This document shows positions 29,030 to 37,324 of a stretch of DNA of 64,000 nucleotides, piece after piece. The position numbers and the translations under genes were made by a program. Positions within the stretch are counted from its first letter, which is position 1. Each line of letters opens with the position of its first letter. This DNA is from Hydrogenophaga taeniospiralis (GTDB taxonomy: Bacteria; Pseudomonadota; Gammaproteobacteria; Burkholderiales; Burkholderiaceae_C). Under the pieces are notes generated by a model. It saw only the letters and a program-made list of their open reading frames with translations, was not told where the DNA came from and did no database searches. The stretch is taken from contig NZ_JAHBAG010000001.1 in NCBI RefSeq assembly GCF_020510445.1, positions 2,580,501 through 2,644,500 of the forward strand. The letters are read 5' to 3'.

Positions 29030-29611
29030 ATGAGCCCTCTTTTTCGTTGCGCCTTTTTGCTGTTGGCCTGCTTTTTTGGGCAGGCCAGCGCTCAGCTGTC
29101 GTCGCCGCTGGGGGCTCCTGTTCCGGCTGCCAAGCCGTCAACGGAGACCGGTGCTGGGTCGGGTTCCGGGGCATCGTCTGCGTTGCCGCATGTGCAGGGC
29201 CAGGGGGCTGGTGTGCACAGTCCGCTGTCGCCGTTTGCGCCGCTCAAACCACGCGAAGACGTGCTGGCCTGGTCGGTGCTCACCGACGTGAGCACGCGCA
29301 TCGAGAACCGGCGCATCGTGCCCGTGTATCCTGCGGCCGTGAACACGCTGGACCAGAAGACGCAGCGCATCCAGGGCTTCATGATGCCGCTGGAAGCGGG
29401 CGAGCAGCAGCGCCATTTCCTGCTGGCCTCGGTGCCCCTGACCTGCGCGTTCTGCACGCCCGGCGGGCCCGAGAGCATGGTCGAGGTGCGCACGAAAGCG
29501 CCGGTCAAATACAGCCAGGGCGCGGTGGTGGTAGAGGGGCGGTTCCACGTCTTGAAGAAGGACCCCTCCGGTCTGTACTACCGCATGACCGAGGCCATCG
29601 GCGTGAAGTGA
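29030..29611 (+). CDS. DUF3299 exported protein of the Zur operon
   Basis: A 193-residue protein with a signal peptide (cleavage near ASAQL) and a Ser/Gly/Pro-rich linker to about residue 70. The DUF3299 domain follows, with NTLDQKTQRIQGFMMPLEAG and LASVPLTCAFCTPGGPESMV. The CAFCTPGGP segment offers a CxxC pair for metal or disulfide chemistry. Function is unknown. Homologues sit with LolD/FtsX transporters under Zur in Pseudomonas, which matches the order here. A 119-base gap holding repeat copy A separates it from the gene before. Confidence 0.87.
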   Translation: MSPLFRCAFLLLACFFGQASAQLSSPLGAPVPAAKPSTETGAGSGSGASSALPHVQGQGAGVHSPLSPFAPLKPREDVLAWSVLTDVSTRIENRRIVPVYPAAVNTLDQKTQRIQGFMMPLEAGEQQRHFLLASVPLTCAFCTPGGPESMVEVRTKAPVKYSQGAVVVEGRFHVLKKDPSGLYYRMTEAIGVK

Positions 29612-29687
29612 TGCGGGGCCGCCAGCCAGCGCCGCCGCGAATGACCCCGCAACGGACCGCCGCACGCCCGGGCGATACCATCGCCCG

Positions 29688-30644
29688 GTGAACCTCGCTG
29701 CCCACCCCGTCGTCGCCTCCCTCACCCCCGTCTTCCTGCTGATCGCCACCGGCTTCCTCGCCGGGCGGCTGCACTGGATACGCGACGAGGCGGTCAAGGA
29801 CCTCTCCAACCTCGTGTTTCTGCTGCTGATCCCGGCACTGCTGTTTCGCACCATGAGCGCCGTGCACGTCGAAACGCTGGACCTGCGGCCGTTGGCCGCC
29901 TATTTCCTGGCCGCGCTCGGCCTGCTGGGCGCCTCGATCGCCTGGCGCGGGTTCAACCGGCGCAGCGTGGTGCTGGCGCTGGGCGGCGTGTTCTCCAACC
30001 TGGTGATGATCGGCATCACGCTGGTGGAACTGGCGTATGGCAAGGAAGGCCTGGTGACCCTGCTCACCCTGGTGTCGATCCATGCCCTGACGCTGCTGAC
30101 CACCGCCACGGTGGTGCTCGAACTCGCCGTGGCGCGCGAGAACCGCGCCAACGGCCAGGCGCAGCCGCACGTGCTGGCCACCACCTGGTCGGCTTTCAAG
30201 AGCGCGCTGATCCACCCCATCCCGCTGCCCATCCTGTGCGGCCTGCTGTTCGCGCAGACCGGCTGGGTGCTGCCCGTGGTGGTGGACAAGCCGTTGCAGT
30301 TGCTGGGGAGTGCCTTTGGTCCGCTGGCGCTGGTGCTGGTGGGCGTGACCATGGCGCGCACCCCGCTGGGTGGGGAGATCCGCACCACGCTGTGGATCAC
30401 CGTGTCCAAGAACCTGGTGCTGCCACTGCTGGTGGGCCTGAGCGCCTGGGCCTTTGGCATCACCGGTCTGCCGCTGACCGTGATGGTGGTGGCCGCCGCG
30501 CTGCCCATGGGCGCCAATGTGTTTCTGTTTGCCCAGCGCTACGAGGTCGCCCAGGAGGCCACCACCGCCGGCATGGGGCTGTCCACCGCGATGGCGCTGT
30601 TCACGCTCAGTCTGGTGATGCTGCTGATGTCCTGGTGGAACTAG
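29688..30644 (+). CDS. AEC-family (auxin efflux carrier-like) transporter
   Basis: A 318-residue inner-membrane protein with about ten helices in two five-helix halves, starting at a GTG: NLAAHPVVASLTPVFLLIAT, then LSNLVFLLLIPALLFRTMSA. The second half has LPILCGLLFAQTG and MVVAAALPMGANVFLFAQRY, the AEC hallmark. Bacterial members export malate, malonate or other organic acids; the substrate is unknown. It is convergent with the TM2 gene, 18 bases apart. Confidence 0.9.
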   Translation: MNLAAHPVVASLTPVFLLIATGFLAGRLHWIRDEAVKDLSNLVFLLLIPALLFRTMSAVHVETLDLRPLAAYFLAALGLLGASIAWRGFNRRSVVLALGGVFSNLVMIGITLVELAYGKEGLVTLLTLVSIHALTLLTTATVVLELAVARENRANGQAQPHVLATTWSAFKSALIHPIPLPILCGLLFAQTGWVLPVVVDKPLQLLGSAFGPLALVLVGVTMARTPLGGEIRTTLWITVSKNLVLPLLVGLSAWAFGITGLPLTVMVVAAALPMGANVFLFAQRYEVAQEATTAGMGLSTAMALFTLSLVMLLMSWWN

Positions 30645-30662
30645 AGGAGCACCCCCGCCGCG

Positions 30663-31124
30663 TCATTGGCTGATCTTGCGCGCCTCTTCGATCTGGTATT
30701 CGAAGTAGTGCTGGATGCCGTAGGCGAGGCTGCCCATGAAGGCCACGGTGCCGAGCAGCATGGCCAGCACCAGCGCACCGATGGTCAACCAGTTGGTGCC
30801 GCCGGCGATGGCCTGGTCTTCGGCGCCGGGGTTGAACCAGCGGTTCCATTTTTCGCGGTCGCTGAGCGCGTAGACGATGCCCGCCAGGCAGCCGGCCGCG
30901 ATGCTGCTGCCCAGAAACGGCACCAGCACCCAGGCGAGCTGGTCGTCCTGGCCCAGGGTCTGGATGCGCCGCACGCCCCACCAGCCCAGCGCGGCGGCGA
31001 TGGGGTGCAGCCAGCCGATCCAGTCGCCCAGGCCCCGCAGGTAAAAGCGGTGCAGACCCATGCTGCCGCCGAGCACCGCCAGCCAGGCCGCCAGCGTCTT
31101 GTTCTTCGCCCGGGCCGTGCTCAT
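30663..31124 (-). CDS. TM2-domain membrane protein
   Basis: A 153-residue protein whose N-terminus KNKTLAAWLAVLGGSMGLHR, followed by FYLRG, is a TM2 domain (paired helices with a short loop). Two more hydrophobic segments lie at about 66-86 and 112-135. The function of TM2 proteins is unknown. Its start overlaps the stop of the acetyltransferase gene (ATGA, 31121-31124), so both are translated together. Confidence 0.85.
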   Translation of the reverse strand: MSTARAKNKTLAAWLAVLGGSMGLHRFYLRGLGDWIGWLHPIAAALGWWGVRRIQTLGQDDQLAWVLVPFLGSSIAAGCLAGIVYALSDREKWNRWFNPGAEDQAIAGGTNWLTIGALVLAMLLGTVAFMGSLAYGIQHYFEYQIEEARKISQ

Positions 31125-31660
31125 GCAGAGGTTCCGCCGGACTCGGGGGGCGTGGTGTCGCCCGCACCCAGGGTCTTTTGCATCAGCACGATGTCGAGCC
31201 AGCGGTCGAATTTCCAGCCGCAGGACTGGATCACGCCCACCGGCTCGAAGCCCAGCGCGCGGTGCACGCCGACCGATCCCGCGTTGGCGGAGTCGCCGAT
31301 CACGGCCATGACCTTGCGCGTTCCCGTGCGCTCCAGGGTGGCGAGCAACTCGGCCAGCAGGGCACGGCCCAGTCCCTTGCCTGCGGCCTCGGGCGCCAGG
31401 TAGATCGAGTCCTCGACCGAGAAGCGGTAGGCCGGGCGCGGCTTGAACCAGTTGCCGTAGGCAAAACCCAGCACCTGTCCATCCTCTTCGACCACCAGCC
31501 AGGGCAGGCCCTTGGACAACACGTCGGCCCGCCGGGTGCCCATCTCGGTCGGGCTGGGCGGTGTGGTTTCAAAGGTTCCGGTGCCGTGCAGCACGTGGTG
31601 GCCGTAAATGCGGGTGATGGCGTCGATGTCTTCGTCGCGGCTGGGGCGGATGAGGGGCAT
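31121..31660 (-). CDS. GNAT N-acetyltransferase, phosphinothricin acetyltransferase-like
   Basis: A 179-residue GNAT enzyme with the N-terminal IRPSRDEDIDAITRIYGHHV and the FETTPPS motif of phosphinothricin/methionine sulfone acetyltransferases. The acetyl-CoA loop is in APEAAGKGLGRALLAELL (about 87-105), and VHRALGFEPVGVI follows. It transfers acetyl from acetyl-CoA to an amine, often a toxic amino-acid analogue; the natural substrate is uncertain. First gene of a two-gene unit, divergent from rpsP. Confidence 0.88.
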   Translation of the reverse strand: MPLIRPSRDEDIDAITRIYGHHVLHGTGTFETTPPSPTEMGTRRADVLSKGLPWLVVEEDGQVLGFAYGNWFKPRPAYRFSVEDSIYLAPEAAGKGLGRALLAELLATLERTGTRKVMAVIGDSANAGSVGVHRALGFEPVGVIQSCGWKFDRWLDIVLMQKTLGAGDTTPPESGGTSA

Positions 31661-31694
31661 GTCGGGGAGCTTGTGCGAAGGGTTGAGGTCGGTG

Positions 31695-31722
31695 TTGAAG
31701 CGGGTATCACACGGGCTATAAT
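31695..31722 (+). promoter_or_regulatory. Sigma-70-type promoter of the rpsP operon
   Basis: TTGAAG (31695-31700) and a consensus TATAAT (31717-31722) with a 16-base spacer, giving a leader of about 125 bases before rpsP. This strength suits a ribosomal protein operon. Confidence 0.75.
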
Positions 31723-31856
31723 CGCCGGTTTTGTGGTGTTTCGCTGGCCGGGTGGTCAGTCGTGTGTCTCAGGCGCCGCAATGAATGGGGTTTATTCAGC
31801 CAAAAAAACCCACTGAAGTTTCCGCTCTTGGAGCTTCTCCACCCGAAGGATAAATC

Positions 31857-32111
31857 ATGGTCGTCATTCGACTCTCCCGCGGCGGCGCAAAAGCCCGTCC
31901 GTTCTACAACATCGTGGTTGCCGACAAGCGCAACCGCCGCGATGGCCGTTTCATCGAACGCATCGGCTTCTACAACCCCCTGGCCCGCGGTGGTGAAGAG
32001 CCCCTGCGCATCGCCCTGGACCGCCTGACCTACTGGACCGGTGTGGGCGCTGAGCCTTCGGACACCGTGGCCCGCCTGGTCAAGCAACACGCTGCCAAGG
32101 CCGCCGCCTGA
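31857..32111 (+). CDS. rpsP: 30S ribosomal protein S16
   Basis: An 84-residue S16 of normal length: [20 protein letters not shown], then [21 protein letters not shown] component of the small subunit body, needed for its assembly. First gene of the conserved rpsP-rimM-trmD-rplS operon; rimM follows 13 bases later. A GAAGG ribosome site precedes the ATG. Confidence 0.98.
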   Translation: MVVIRLSRGGAKARPFYNIVVADKRNRRDGRFIERIGFYNPLARGGEEPLRIALDRLTYWTGVGAEPSDTVARLVKQHAAKAAA

Positions 32112-32124
32112 TCACAGGCCGTTG

Positions 32125-32724
32125 GTGAGCAGCCCCACGCCTGGCGTCTTCAGCGCATCGGCCCTGCCGGGCGATGCGGTGGAGTTGGGACGCATCCAGG
32201 ACCCGTGGGGCCTCAAAGGCTGGGTCCACATCCTGCCGCACAGCGCCGACACCGAAGCGCTGTTTGCCTCTTCCCAATGGTTCCTGCAGCCGCCCGAAGC
32301 CCGCTTCGCGCGCGGCTTTTCGGCGTTTTCGGGCTGCGTCAGCGTCACCGTGGCCGAGATCAAGGTCCATGCCGATGGCGTGGTGGCCCGGCTGGAAGGC
32401 ATGGACGATCGCACCGCGGCCGAAGCGCTCAAGGGCGTGCGCATCTTCGTGCCACGCAGCGCCTTTCCGGCCACGCCCGAGGGTGAGTACTACTGGGTCG
32501 ACCTGATCGGCCTGGACGTGGTGAACCGCGAGGGCGTGCACCTGGGTGTGGTGCGCGACCTCATGCCCACCGGTCCGACCTCGGTGCTGGTGCTCGAATA
32601 CACCGAGACCGTGGACGGCAAAGCCCAGGTCGCCGAGCGCATGATTCCCTTCGTGTCCGCCTATGTGGATGGCGTGGACCAGACCGCCCGCCGCATCACG
32701 GTGGACTGGCAGGCGGATTACTGA
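32125..32724 (+). CDS. rimM: Ribosome maturation factor RimM
   Basis: This 199-residue protein helps 30S maturation by binding S19. The N-terminal RimM barrel (VELGRIQDPWGLKGWVHILP) is followed by a linker and a PRC barrel with EGEYYWVDLIGLDVVN and MIPFVSAYVDGVD. The start is put at the GTG at 32125, with a TTG one codon earlier as alternative; no ATG fits. The extension of about 20 residues before the first beta strand is Ser/Ala-rich and variable in the family. Confidence 0.95.
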   Translation: MSSPTPGVFSASALPGDAVELGRIQDPWGLKGWVHILPHSADTEALFASSQWFLQPPEARFARGFSAFSGCVSVTVAEIKVHADGVVARLEGMDDRTAAEALKGVRIFVPRSAFPATPEGEYYWVDLIGLDVVNREGVHLGVVRDLMPTGPTSVLVLEYTETVDGKAQVAERMIPFVSAYVDGVDQTARRITVDWQADY

Positions 32725-32775
32725 CCCCTCCTGGGGGAAGCCGCGCTGCGGCGCAGGGGGGAGACAATACCCCTC

Positions 32776-33552
32776 ATGCGATTCGACGTCATCACCCTGT
32801 TTCCTGAATTGTTTGCCCCGTTCTTCACGAGCGGCATCAACCGGCGCGCGTTCGAGTCCGGGTTGGTGGACGTGAAGCTGTGGAATCCGCGCGATTTCGC
32901 GGACGGCAACTACCGCCGGGTCGATGACCGGCCGTTCGGTGGCGGCCCGGGCATGGTCATGATGGCCGAACCGCTGTGGCGGTGCCTGCAGGCCCTGCGC
33001 GTCGACCGCAACGAACCCGACGAGGCCCGCGCGCCGGTGGTGCTGTTTTCGCCGATCGGCGACCGGCTGGACCATGCGGGGGTCTCTGACTGGGCCGCCA
33101 GCGTGGGCGCGGTGCTGGTTTGCGGCCGTTACGAAGGCATTGACCAGCGCTTCATCGATGCCTGTGTCGATCGGCAGATCAGCCTGGGGGACTTTGTGCT
33201 CTCGGGTGGTGAAGTGGCCGCCATGGCCATGCTCGACGCCGTGGCACGCTTGCAGCCCGGCGTGCTGGGGGACGAGGGCAGCCACCAGCAGGACAGTTTC
33301 AATCCCGCGCTCGACGGTCTGCTGGACAGTCCGCACCACACCCGCCCTGAGGTCTGGCAAGGCCCCGCAGGGCCCATGGCGGTGCCCGATGTGCTGCTCG
33401 GAGGGCACCACGAACGCATCGCCCGCTATCGCCGTGAACAAAGCCTGGCGCTCACCGCCCGCCTGCGGCCCGACTTGCTGGAGCAGGCGCGCGCCCGGGG
33501 CCGCATCGGTGCCGCGGACGACGCTTTTCTGCGCCGGACGAAAAAGCTATAA
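32776..33552 (+). CDS. trmD: tRNA (guanine-N1-)-methyltransferase
   Basis: This 258-residue SPOUT enzyme methylates G37 of tRNAs carrying a G36pG37 sequence, preventing frameshifts. It begins MRFDVITLFPELFAPFFTSG. The knot region contains LVCGRYEGIDQRFIDACVDR and ISLGDFVLSGGEVAAMAMLD, and the C-terminal part YRREQSLALTARLRPDLL. A GC-rich hairpin-like stretch (CTCCTGGGGGAAGCCGCGCT) lies in the 51-base gap after rimM. Confidence 0.97.
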   Translation: MRFDVITLFPELFAPFFTSGINRRAFESGLVDVKLWNPRDFADGNYRRVDDRPFGGGPGMVMMAEPLWRCLQALRVDRNEPDEARAPVVLFSPIGDRLDHAGVSDWAASVGAVLVCGRYEGIDQRFIDACVDRQISLGDFVLSGGEVAAMAMLDAVARLQPGVLGDEGSHQQDSFNPALDGLLDSPHHTRPEVWQGPAGPMAVPDVLLGGHHERIARYRREQSLALTARLRPDLLEQARARGRIGAADDAFLRRTKKL

Positions 33553-33553
33553 T
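33548..33553 (+). promoter_or_regulatory. Internal -10 element for rplS at the trmD stop
   Basis: TATAAT at 33548-33553 overlaps the TAA stop of trmD and would start a leader of about 150 bases for rplS. No good -35 hexamer is visible 16-18 bases upstream. The leader contains the pair GGCGGGGGTGCAAGCCCCTG, a hairpin. Confidence 0.4.
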
Positions 33554-33708
33554 CCAAAGCTTTTCGATCCTCTGACCGGCCGCCGTGACCGGGCCAGCCC
33601 GCAAAAACACAGGCGGGGGTGCAAGCCCCTGCTGCGTTTCTGGACAGGGCCCCTGCCGGATTCGTGGCCTTTAGTGCAGCGCGGGCATGATCGTGAAAAC
33701 AGGAAACC

Positions 33709-34065
33709 ATGAACCTCATCCAGACCCTTGAGCAAGAAGAAATTGCTCGCCTGAACAAAGAAATTCCCGCGTTTGCGCCCGGCGACACCGTGATCGTCAG
33801 CGTCAATGTGATCGAAGGCACCCGCAAGCGCGTGCAGGCTTACGAAGGCGTGGTGATCGCCCGTCGCAACCGTGGCCTGAACTCCAACTTCATCGTGCGC
33901 AAGATCTCCAACGGTGAAGGCGTCGAGCGTACGTTCCCCCTGTACAGCCCGTTGATCGCCAAGATCGAAGTCAAGCGCCGCGGCGATGTGCGCCGCGCCA
34001 AGCTGTACTACCTGCGTGACCGCAGCGGCAAGTCGGCACGTATCAAGGAAAAGCTCGGCGCGTAA
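33709..34065 (+). CDS. rplS: 50S ribosomal protein L19
   Basis: A 118-residue L19: [40 protein letters not shown], then [20 protein letters not shown]. It sits at the 30S-50S interface. Last gene of the operon; a 156-base leader separates it from trmD and an intrinsic terminator follows at 34122. Confidence 0.98.
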   Translation: MNLIQTLEQEEIARLNKEIPAFAPGDTVIVSVNVIEGTRKRVQAYEGVVIARRNRGLNSNFIVRKISNGEGVERTFPLYSPLIAKIEVKRRGDVRRAKLYYLRDRSGKSARIKEKLGA

Positions 34066-34084
34066 GCGACGGGTTTGCGCCCGA

Positions 34085-34149
34085 AGCCGGGAGCCTCATC
34101 GGCTCCGGCCCTGGCCACCCGAAAAGCCGCTCCCCGGGGCGGCTTTTTT
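34085..34149 (+). terminator. Rho-independent terminator of the rpsP-rplS operon
   Basis: AAAAGCCGC (34122-34130) pairs with GCGGCTTTT around a TCCCCGGG loop and runs into TTTTTT at 34149. A second hairpin, GCCGGGAGCC/GGCTCCGGC (34085-34109), lies just before it. Confidence 0.85.
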
Positions 34150-34227
34150 GTGCCCGTTCGCTGCCCACCTCCCGTCGGGTCACCCCCGGCACGCGCGGGT
34201 TGGCCCGTGTGGCCTATGCTCCCGCCC

Positions 34228-34917
34228 ATGTCCCAGCCCTTGCCTCTGCCCGTTTTTGATCCTCGCCTGGTCCCGGCGTTGCCTGCCGCGCCTGACGAAG
34301 GCTTGTTGCCCGCGCAGCCCCATCGACTGACCGCCGGCGGGCTGCGCGAGCTGTTTGCGCGCCCGCCCGTGTGGACGCCCGAACTGCTGCGCGAAAAAAA
34401 GTTTGCCGACCGCCCGCCAGCGCAGGCAGCGGTGCTGCTGCCGCTGGTGATGCACGAGCGCCCGACCCTGCTGCTGACGCAGCGCACCGCACACCTGTCC
34501 ACCCACTCGGGGCAGATCGCCTTGCCCGGCGGCAAGCTTGATGAGGGCGACGCCGACGCCATCGCGGCGGCCCTGCGCGAGACGCAGGAGGAGATCGGCC
34601 TGTCTCCCGAGCGCGTGGAGGTGCTGGGCACCTTGCCGGTGTATGTCACCGGGACGGCCTTCATCGTGACCCCGGTGGTCGGTCTGGTGCAGCCCGGCTT
34701 CACGCTGCAACCCAACCCGTATGAGGTGGACGAGGTGTTCGAGGTGCCGCTGGATTTCCTGATGGACCCCGCGCACCACCGCCGTCACGCCTGGGAGTGG
34801 GGCGGGGTGATGCGCGAGTGGTATTCCATGCCGTACCGGGACGGCGAGCACGAGCGGTTCATCTGGGGTGCCACGGCCGGCATGCTGCGCAATTTCTACC
34901 GCCTGCTCAGTGCCTGA
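34228..34917 (+). CDS. Nudix hydrolase, CoA pyrophosphatase-like
   Basis: A 229-residue Nudix enzyme. The CoA-pyrophosphatase motif LLLTQRTAHLSTHSGQIALP leads into the Nudix box GGKLDEGDADAIAAALRETQ-EEIGL (about 95-120), whose glutamates bind magnesium. It would split coenzyme A or its derivatives into 4'-phosphopantetheine and 3',5'-ADP. An ATG at 34216 is an alternative start (MLPPMSQ). It begins 79 bases after the operon terminator and likely has its own promoter. Confidence 0.9.
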   Translation: MSQPLPLPVFDPRLVPALPAAPDEGLLPAQPHRLTAGGLRELFARPPVWTPELLREKKFADRPPAQAAVLLPLVMHERPTLLLTQRTAHLSTHSGQIALPGGKLDEGDADAIAAALRETQEEIGLSPERVEVLGTLPVYVTGTAFIVTPVVGLVQPGFTLQPNPYEVDEVFEVPLDFLMDPAHHRRHAWEWGGVMREWYSMPYRDGEHERFIWGATAGMLRNFYRLLSA

Positions 34918-34968
34918 AGGCCATCGTGGCCGGGGCTTCGCCGTGGGGCACGTCGCTATGATGACGTC

Positions 34969-35904
34969 ATGAGTTTTTTCGCCATCCTCCTCGCCTTGCT
35001 GCTCGAACAGGCACGCCCGCTGGCCCACGACAACCCGGTGCACGCGGGGCTGCGCGGTTGGGCCCGGGCGGTGCGGCGCAACCTGGATGCCGGACAGGCC
35101 TCTCACGGCTGGGTGGCCTGGGTGCTGGCCGTGGGTGTGCCTGCGCTGATCGCCGGGCTCGTCTATTGGGGTCTGTGGGCCTTCAGTTCGGTGCTGGCGT
35201 TCGCCTGGATGGTCGGCGTGTTGTACGTGACGCTGGGCTTTCGTCAGTTCAGCCACCATTTCAGCGACATCCGGCAGGCGCTGGAGGTGGGGGACGACGC
35301 CACCGCCCGCGAGAAGCTGGCGCAATGGCTTCGGGTGGATGCGTCGAGCCTGCCGCGCACCGAGTTGCTGCGCCAGGTCATAGAGCATTCGGTGCTCGCG
35401 GCACACCGGCATGTGTTTGGCGTGCTGGTGTGTTTCGTGGTGTTCTGGGTGTTGGGCCTGGGGCCGTCCGGGGCGGTGTTCTACCGCATGGCCGAGTACC
35501 TGTCGCGCAACTGGCGCGCCCGCCCCGATGGCACCCCCAGCCCGGCGCTGCGACACGCGGCGGCCCGGGCCTGGGACTGGGTGGACCACTTGCCGGCCCG
35601 GGTGACGGCGCTGGGTTTCGCCATCGTCGGCAATTTCGAAGAAGCGGTCGCGAGCTGGCGCAGCGATGCCGAGCGTTTCGCCCCGGGCAGCGATGGCGTG
35701 GTGCTGGCCGCCACCTCGGGGGCGCTCAACGTGCGGCTGGCACCCCTGGCCGAGGGCGCCACCGTCCCAGATGACGCCGAGAGCGGCGCGCGCCCAGAGC
35801 CGCAGCTGGCGCACCTGGGCAGCGTGGTGGGTCTGGTCTGGCGTTCGGTGGTGTTGTGGATGCTGCTGCTGGCGCTGTTGACCCTGGCGCGCCTGCTGGG
35901 GTAG
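34969..35904 (+). CDS. CobD/CbiB-family membrane protein
   Basis: A 311-residue membrane protein of the CobD/CbiB/AmpE type. It has an N-terminal helix (SFFAILLALLLEQARPL), further helices at about 47-90, 145-168 and 290-310, and the motifs FRQFSHHFSDIRQALEVGDD and RTELLRQVIEHSVLAAHRHV seen in the family. True cobalamin CbiB sits with cob genes, which are absent here, so a different role (AmpE-like) is more likely. Convergent with rsgA. Confidence 0.82.
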   Translation: MSFFAILLALLLEQARPLAHDNPVHAGLRGWARAVRRNLDAGQASHGWVAWVLAVGVPALIAGLVYWGLWAFSSVLAFAWMVGVLYVTLGFRQFSHHFSDIRQALEVGDDATAREKLAQWLRVDASSLPRTELLRQVIEHSVLAAHRHVFGVLVCFVVFWVLGLGPSGAVFYRMAEYLSRNWRARPDGTPSPALRHAAARAWDWVDHLPARVTALGFAIVGNFEEAVASWRSDAERFAPGSDGVVLAATSGALNVRLAPLAEGATVPDDAESGARPEPQLAHLGSVVGLVWRSVVLWMLLLALLTLARLLG

Positions 35905-35965
35905 GGCCGCTGGGCGCTACCTGTCCGGGCGCGCAGGTCGGTGAAACGGGCCGAGGCCCGGGTGC

Positions 35966-36955
35966 TCAATACGGGCGGCGCGCCGAAAGCTCGGCAAACA
36001 GCTCGCCGTAGATCCGGTAGCGGTTTTCGCCGATGGCCTGCGGGTCCGCATTGGCCGGATCGTCGTCCGTTTTCTGCACATGGGCCAGCACCGCGCAACC
36101 CGGTTCGTGCAGGTGGGTGCAGTTGTAGAAGCGGCAGTTCCCCAGCGTCGCGCGCAGGTCGGGCATGAGGTGGGCGAGCTGCATCGGCTCGATGTGGTTC
36201 AGGCCGAATTCCTGAAACCCCGGTGAGTCGATCAGCGCCGTGCTGCGCGCCTCGTCCACCCAGTACCAGGTGGTGCTGGTGGTGGTGTGTTTGCCCGAGT
36301 TGAGTGCGCGCGAGATTTCGCCGGTCAGCGCCTTGGCCTGCGGCACCAGGCGGTTGACCAGCGTGCTCTTGCCCACGCCCGAGGGACCGAGCACCAACGT
36401 GGTCTTGCCGGTCAGGCGCTGCTGCAGCTCCACCAGGCCGGCCTCGCTGCCGGCCGCGGTCTGGCCCTTGAGCCGCAGCGGCAGGACATCACAGCCCATG
36501 CGCCGGTAGCTCTCGAGCCGTTCCCAGGCCTGATCGAAGGCGGGCTGCAGGTCGCTCTTGTTGAGCACGATCAGCACCGGGATGCCTTCGGCTTCGGCCG
36601 CGATCAGCGAGCGCGCGAGCTGGCGTTCGGAGAACTCGGGGTCGGCCGCGATCAGCACCAGGATCTGGTCGAGGTTGGCGGCGAAGGACTTGGTGCGCAT
36701 CTCGTCCTGCCGGTAGAACAGGTTGCGCCGGGTGTCCACGCGTTCAATGCTGCCTTCGTCGCCCGTGGCCTGCCATTGCACATGGTCGCCCACGACCACC
36801 TGGCTTTTCTTTCCCCGCGGGTGGCAGATGCGGCGTTGTCCGTCCGGGCTCTCCACCAGGCAGTGCCGTCCGTGGGCCGCCACCACCAGCCCGGAAAGGG
36901 TGCCGGCTGGCTGCGAGGGGCTGGCCAAGGCTGGCAGGGCGTGGTTGCGCTTCAA
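35966..36955 (-). CDS. rsgA: Ribosome small-subunit GTPase RsgA
   Basis: This 329-residue circularly permuted GTPase acts late in 30S maturation. An OB fold (about 15-80) precedes the G domain in the order NKSD (LIVLNKSDLQPA), then GPSGVGKSTLVNRL, then DSPGFQEFGL. The C-terminal zinc motif is in NCRFYNCTHLHEPGCAV. No ATG suits the N-terminus. The TTG at 36955 overlaps the phhB stop as TTGA and has an AGCAGG ribosome site, so I chose it over a longer open frame read within phhB. Confidence 0.94.
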   Translation of the reverse strand: MKRNHALPALASPSQPAGTLSGLVVAAHGRHCLVESPDGQRRICHPRGKKSQVVVGDHVQWQATGDEGSIERVDTRRNLFYRQDEMRTKSFAANLDQILVLIAADPEFSERQLARSLIAAEAEGIPVLIVLNKSDLQPAFDQAWERLESYRRMGCDVLPLRLKGQTAAGSEAGLVELQQRLTGKTTLVLGPSGVGKSTLVNRLVPQAKALTGEISRALNSGKHTTTSTTWYWVDEARSTALIDSPGFQEFGLNHIEPMQLAHLMPDLRATLGNCRFYNCTHLHEPGCAVLAHVQKTDDDPANADPQAIGENRYRIYGELFAELSARRPY

Positions 36956-37308
36956 AGCGGCAACCTGCTGGCTTGGGGGGCGTTCATGGGGTTCTTCAGC
37001 AGTGCGTCCACCGCGTCCGCGCAATGGAAGTCGCTGGCCGAAATACCGCCGACGTCGTGGGTGCTGAAACGCACGGTGCAGCGGCCATGCCCCAGGTGGA
37101 GCTCGGGGTGGTGGTCTTCGCGGTGGGCGATCCAGGCCACGGCGTTGGCGAACGCCATGGTCTCGTGGAAGGTGGTGAAGCCATAACTTTTCTCCAGCGC
37201 CCCGTCGATCAGCTTCCAGCCCTGGGCGGCGTCGCCATTGAGCTGGGTAAGCCGGGTGACGATTTCGGTGGCCGAGAGGGCGCGGCGATTCTGGTGGGTG
37301 GCGTTCAT
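36952..37308 (-). CDS. phhB: 4a-hydroxytetrahydrobiopterin dehydratase (pterin-4a-carbinolamine dehydratase)
   Basis: This 118-residue enzyme dehydrates 4a-hydroxytetrahydrobiopterin so the cofactor of phenylalanine hydroxylase can be recycled. The active-site block is FVNAVAWIAHREDHHPELHL-like: AFANAVAWIAHREDHHPELH at about 64-83. It starts at MNATHQNRRA. It follows the M48 peptidase gene by 16 bases and overlaps rsgA. No phenylalanine hydroxylase gene is nearby. Confidence 0.93.
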   Translation of the reverse strand: MNATHQNRRALSATEIVTRLTQLNGDAAQGWKLIDGALEKSYGFTTFHETMAFANAVAWIAHREDHHPELHLGHGRCTVRFSTHDVGGISASDFHCADAVDALLKNPMNAPQASRLPL

Positions 37309-37324
37309 GGCAGGGCGGGTGCGT

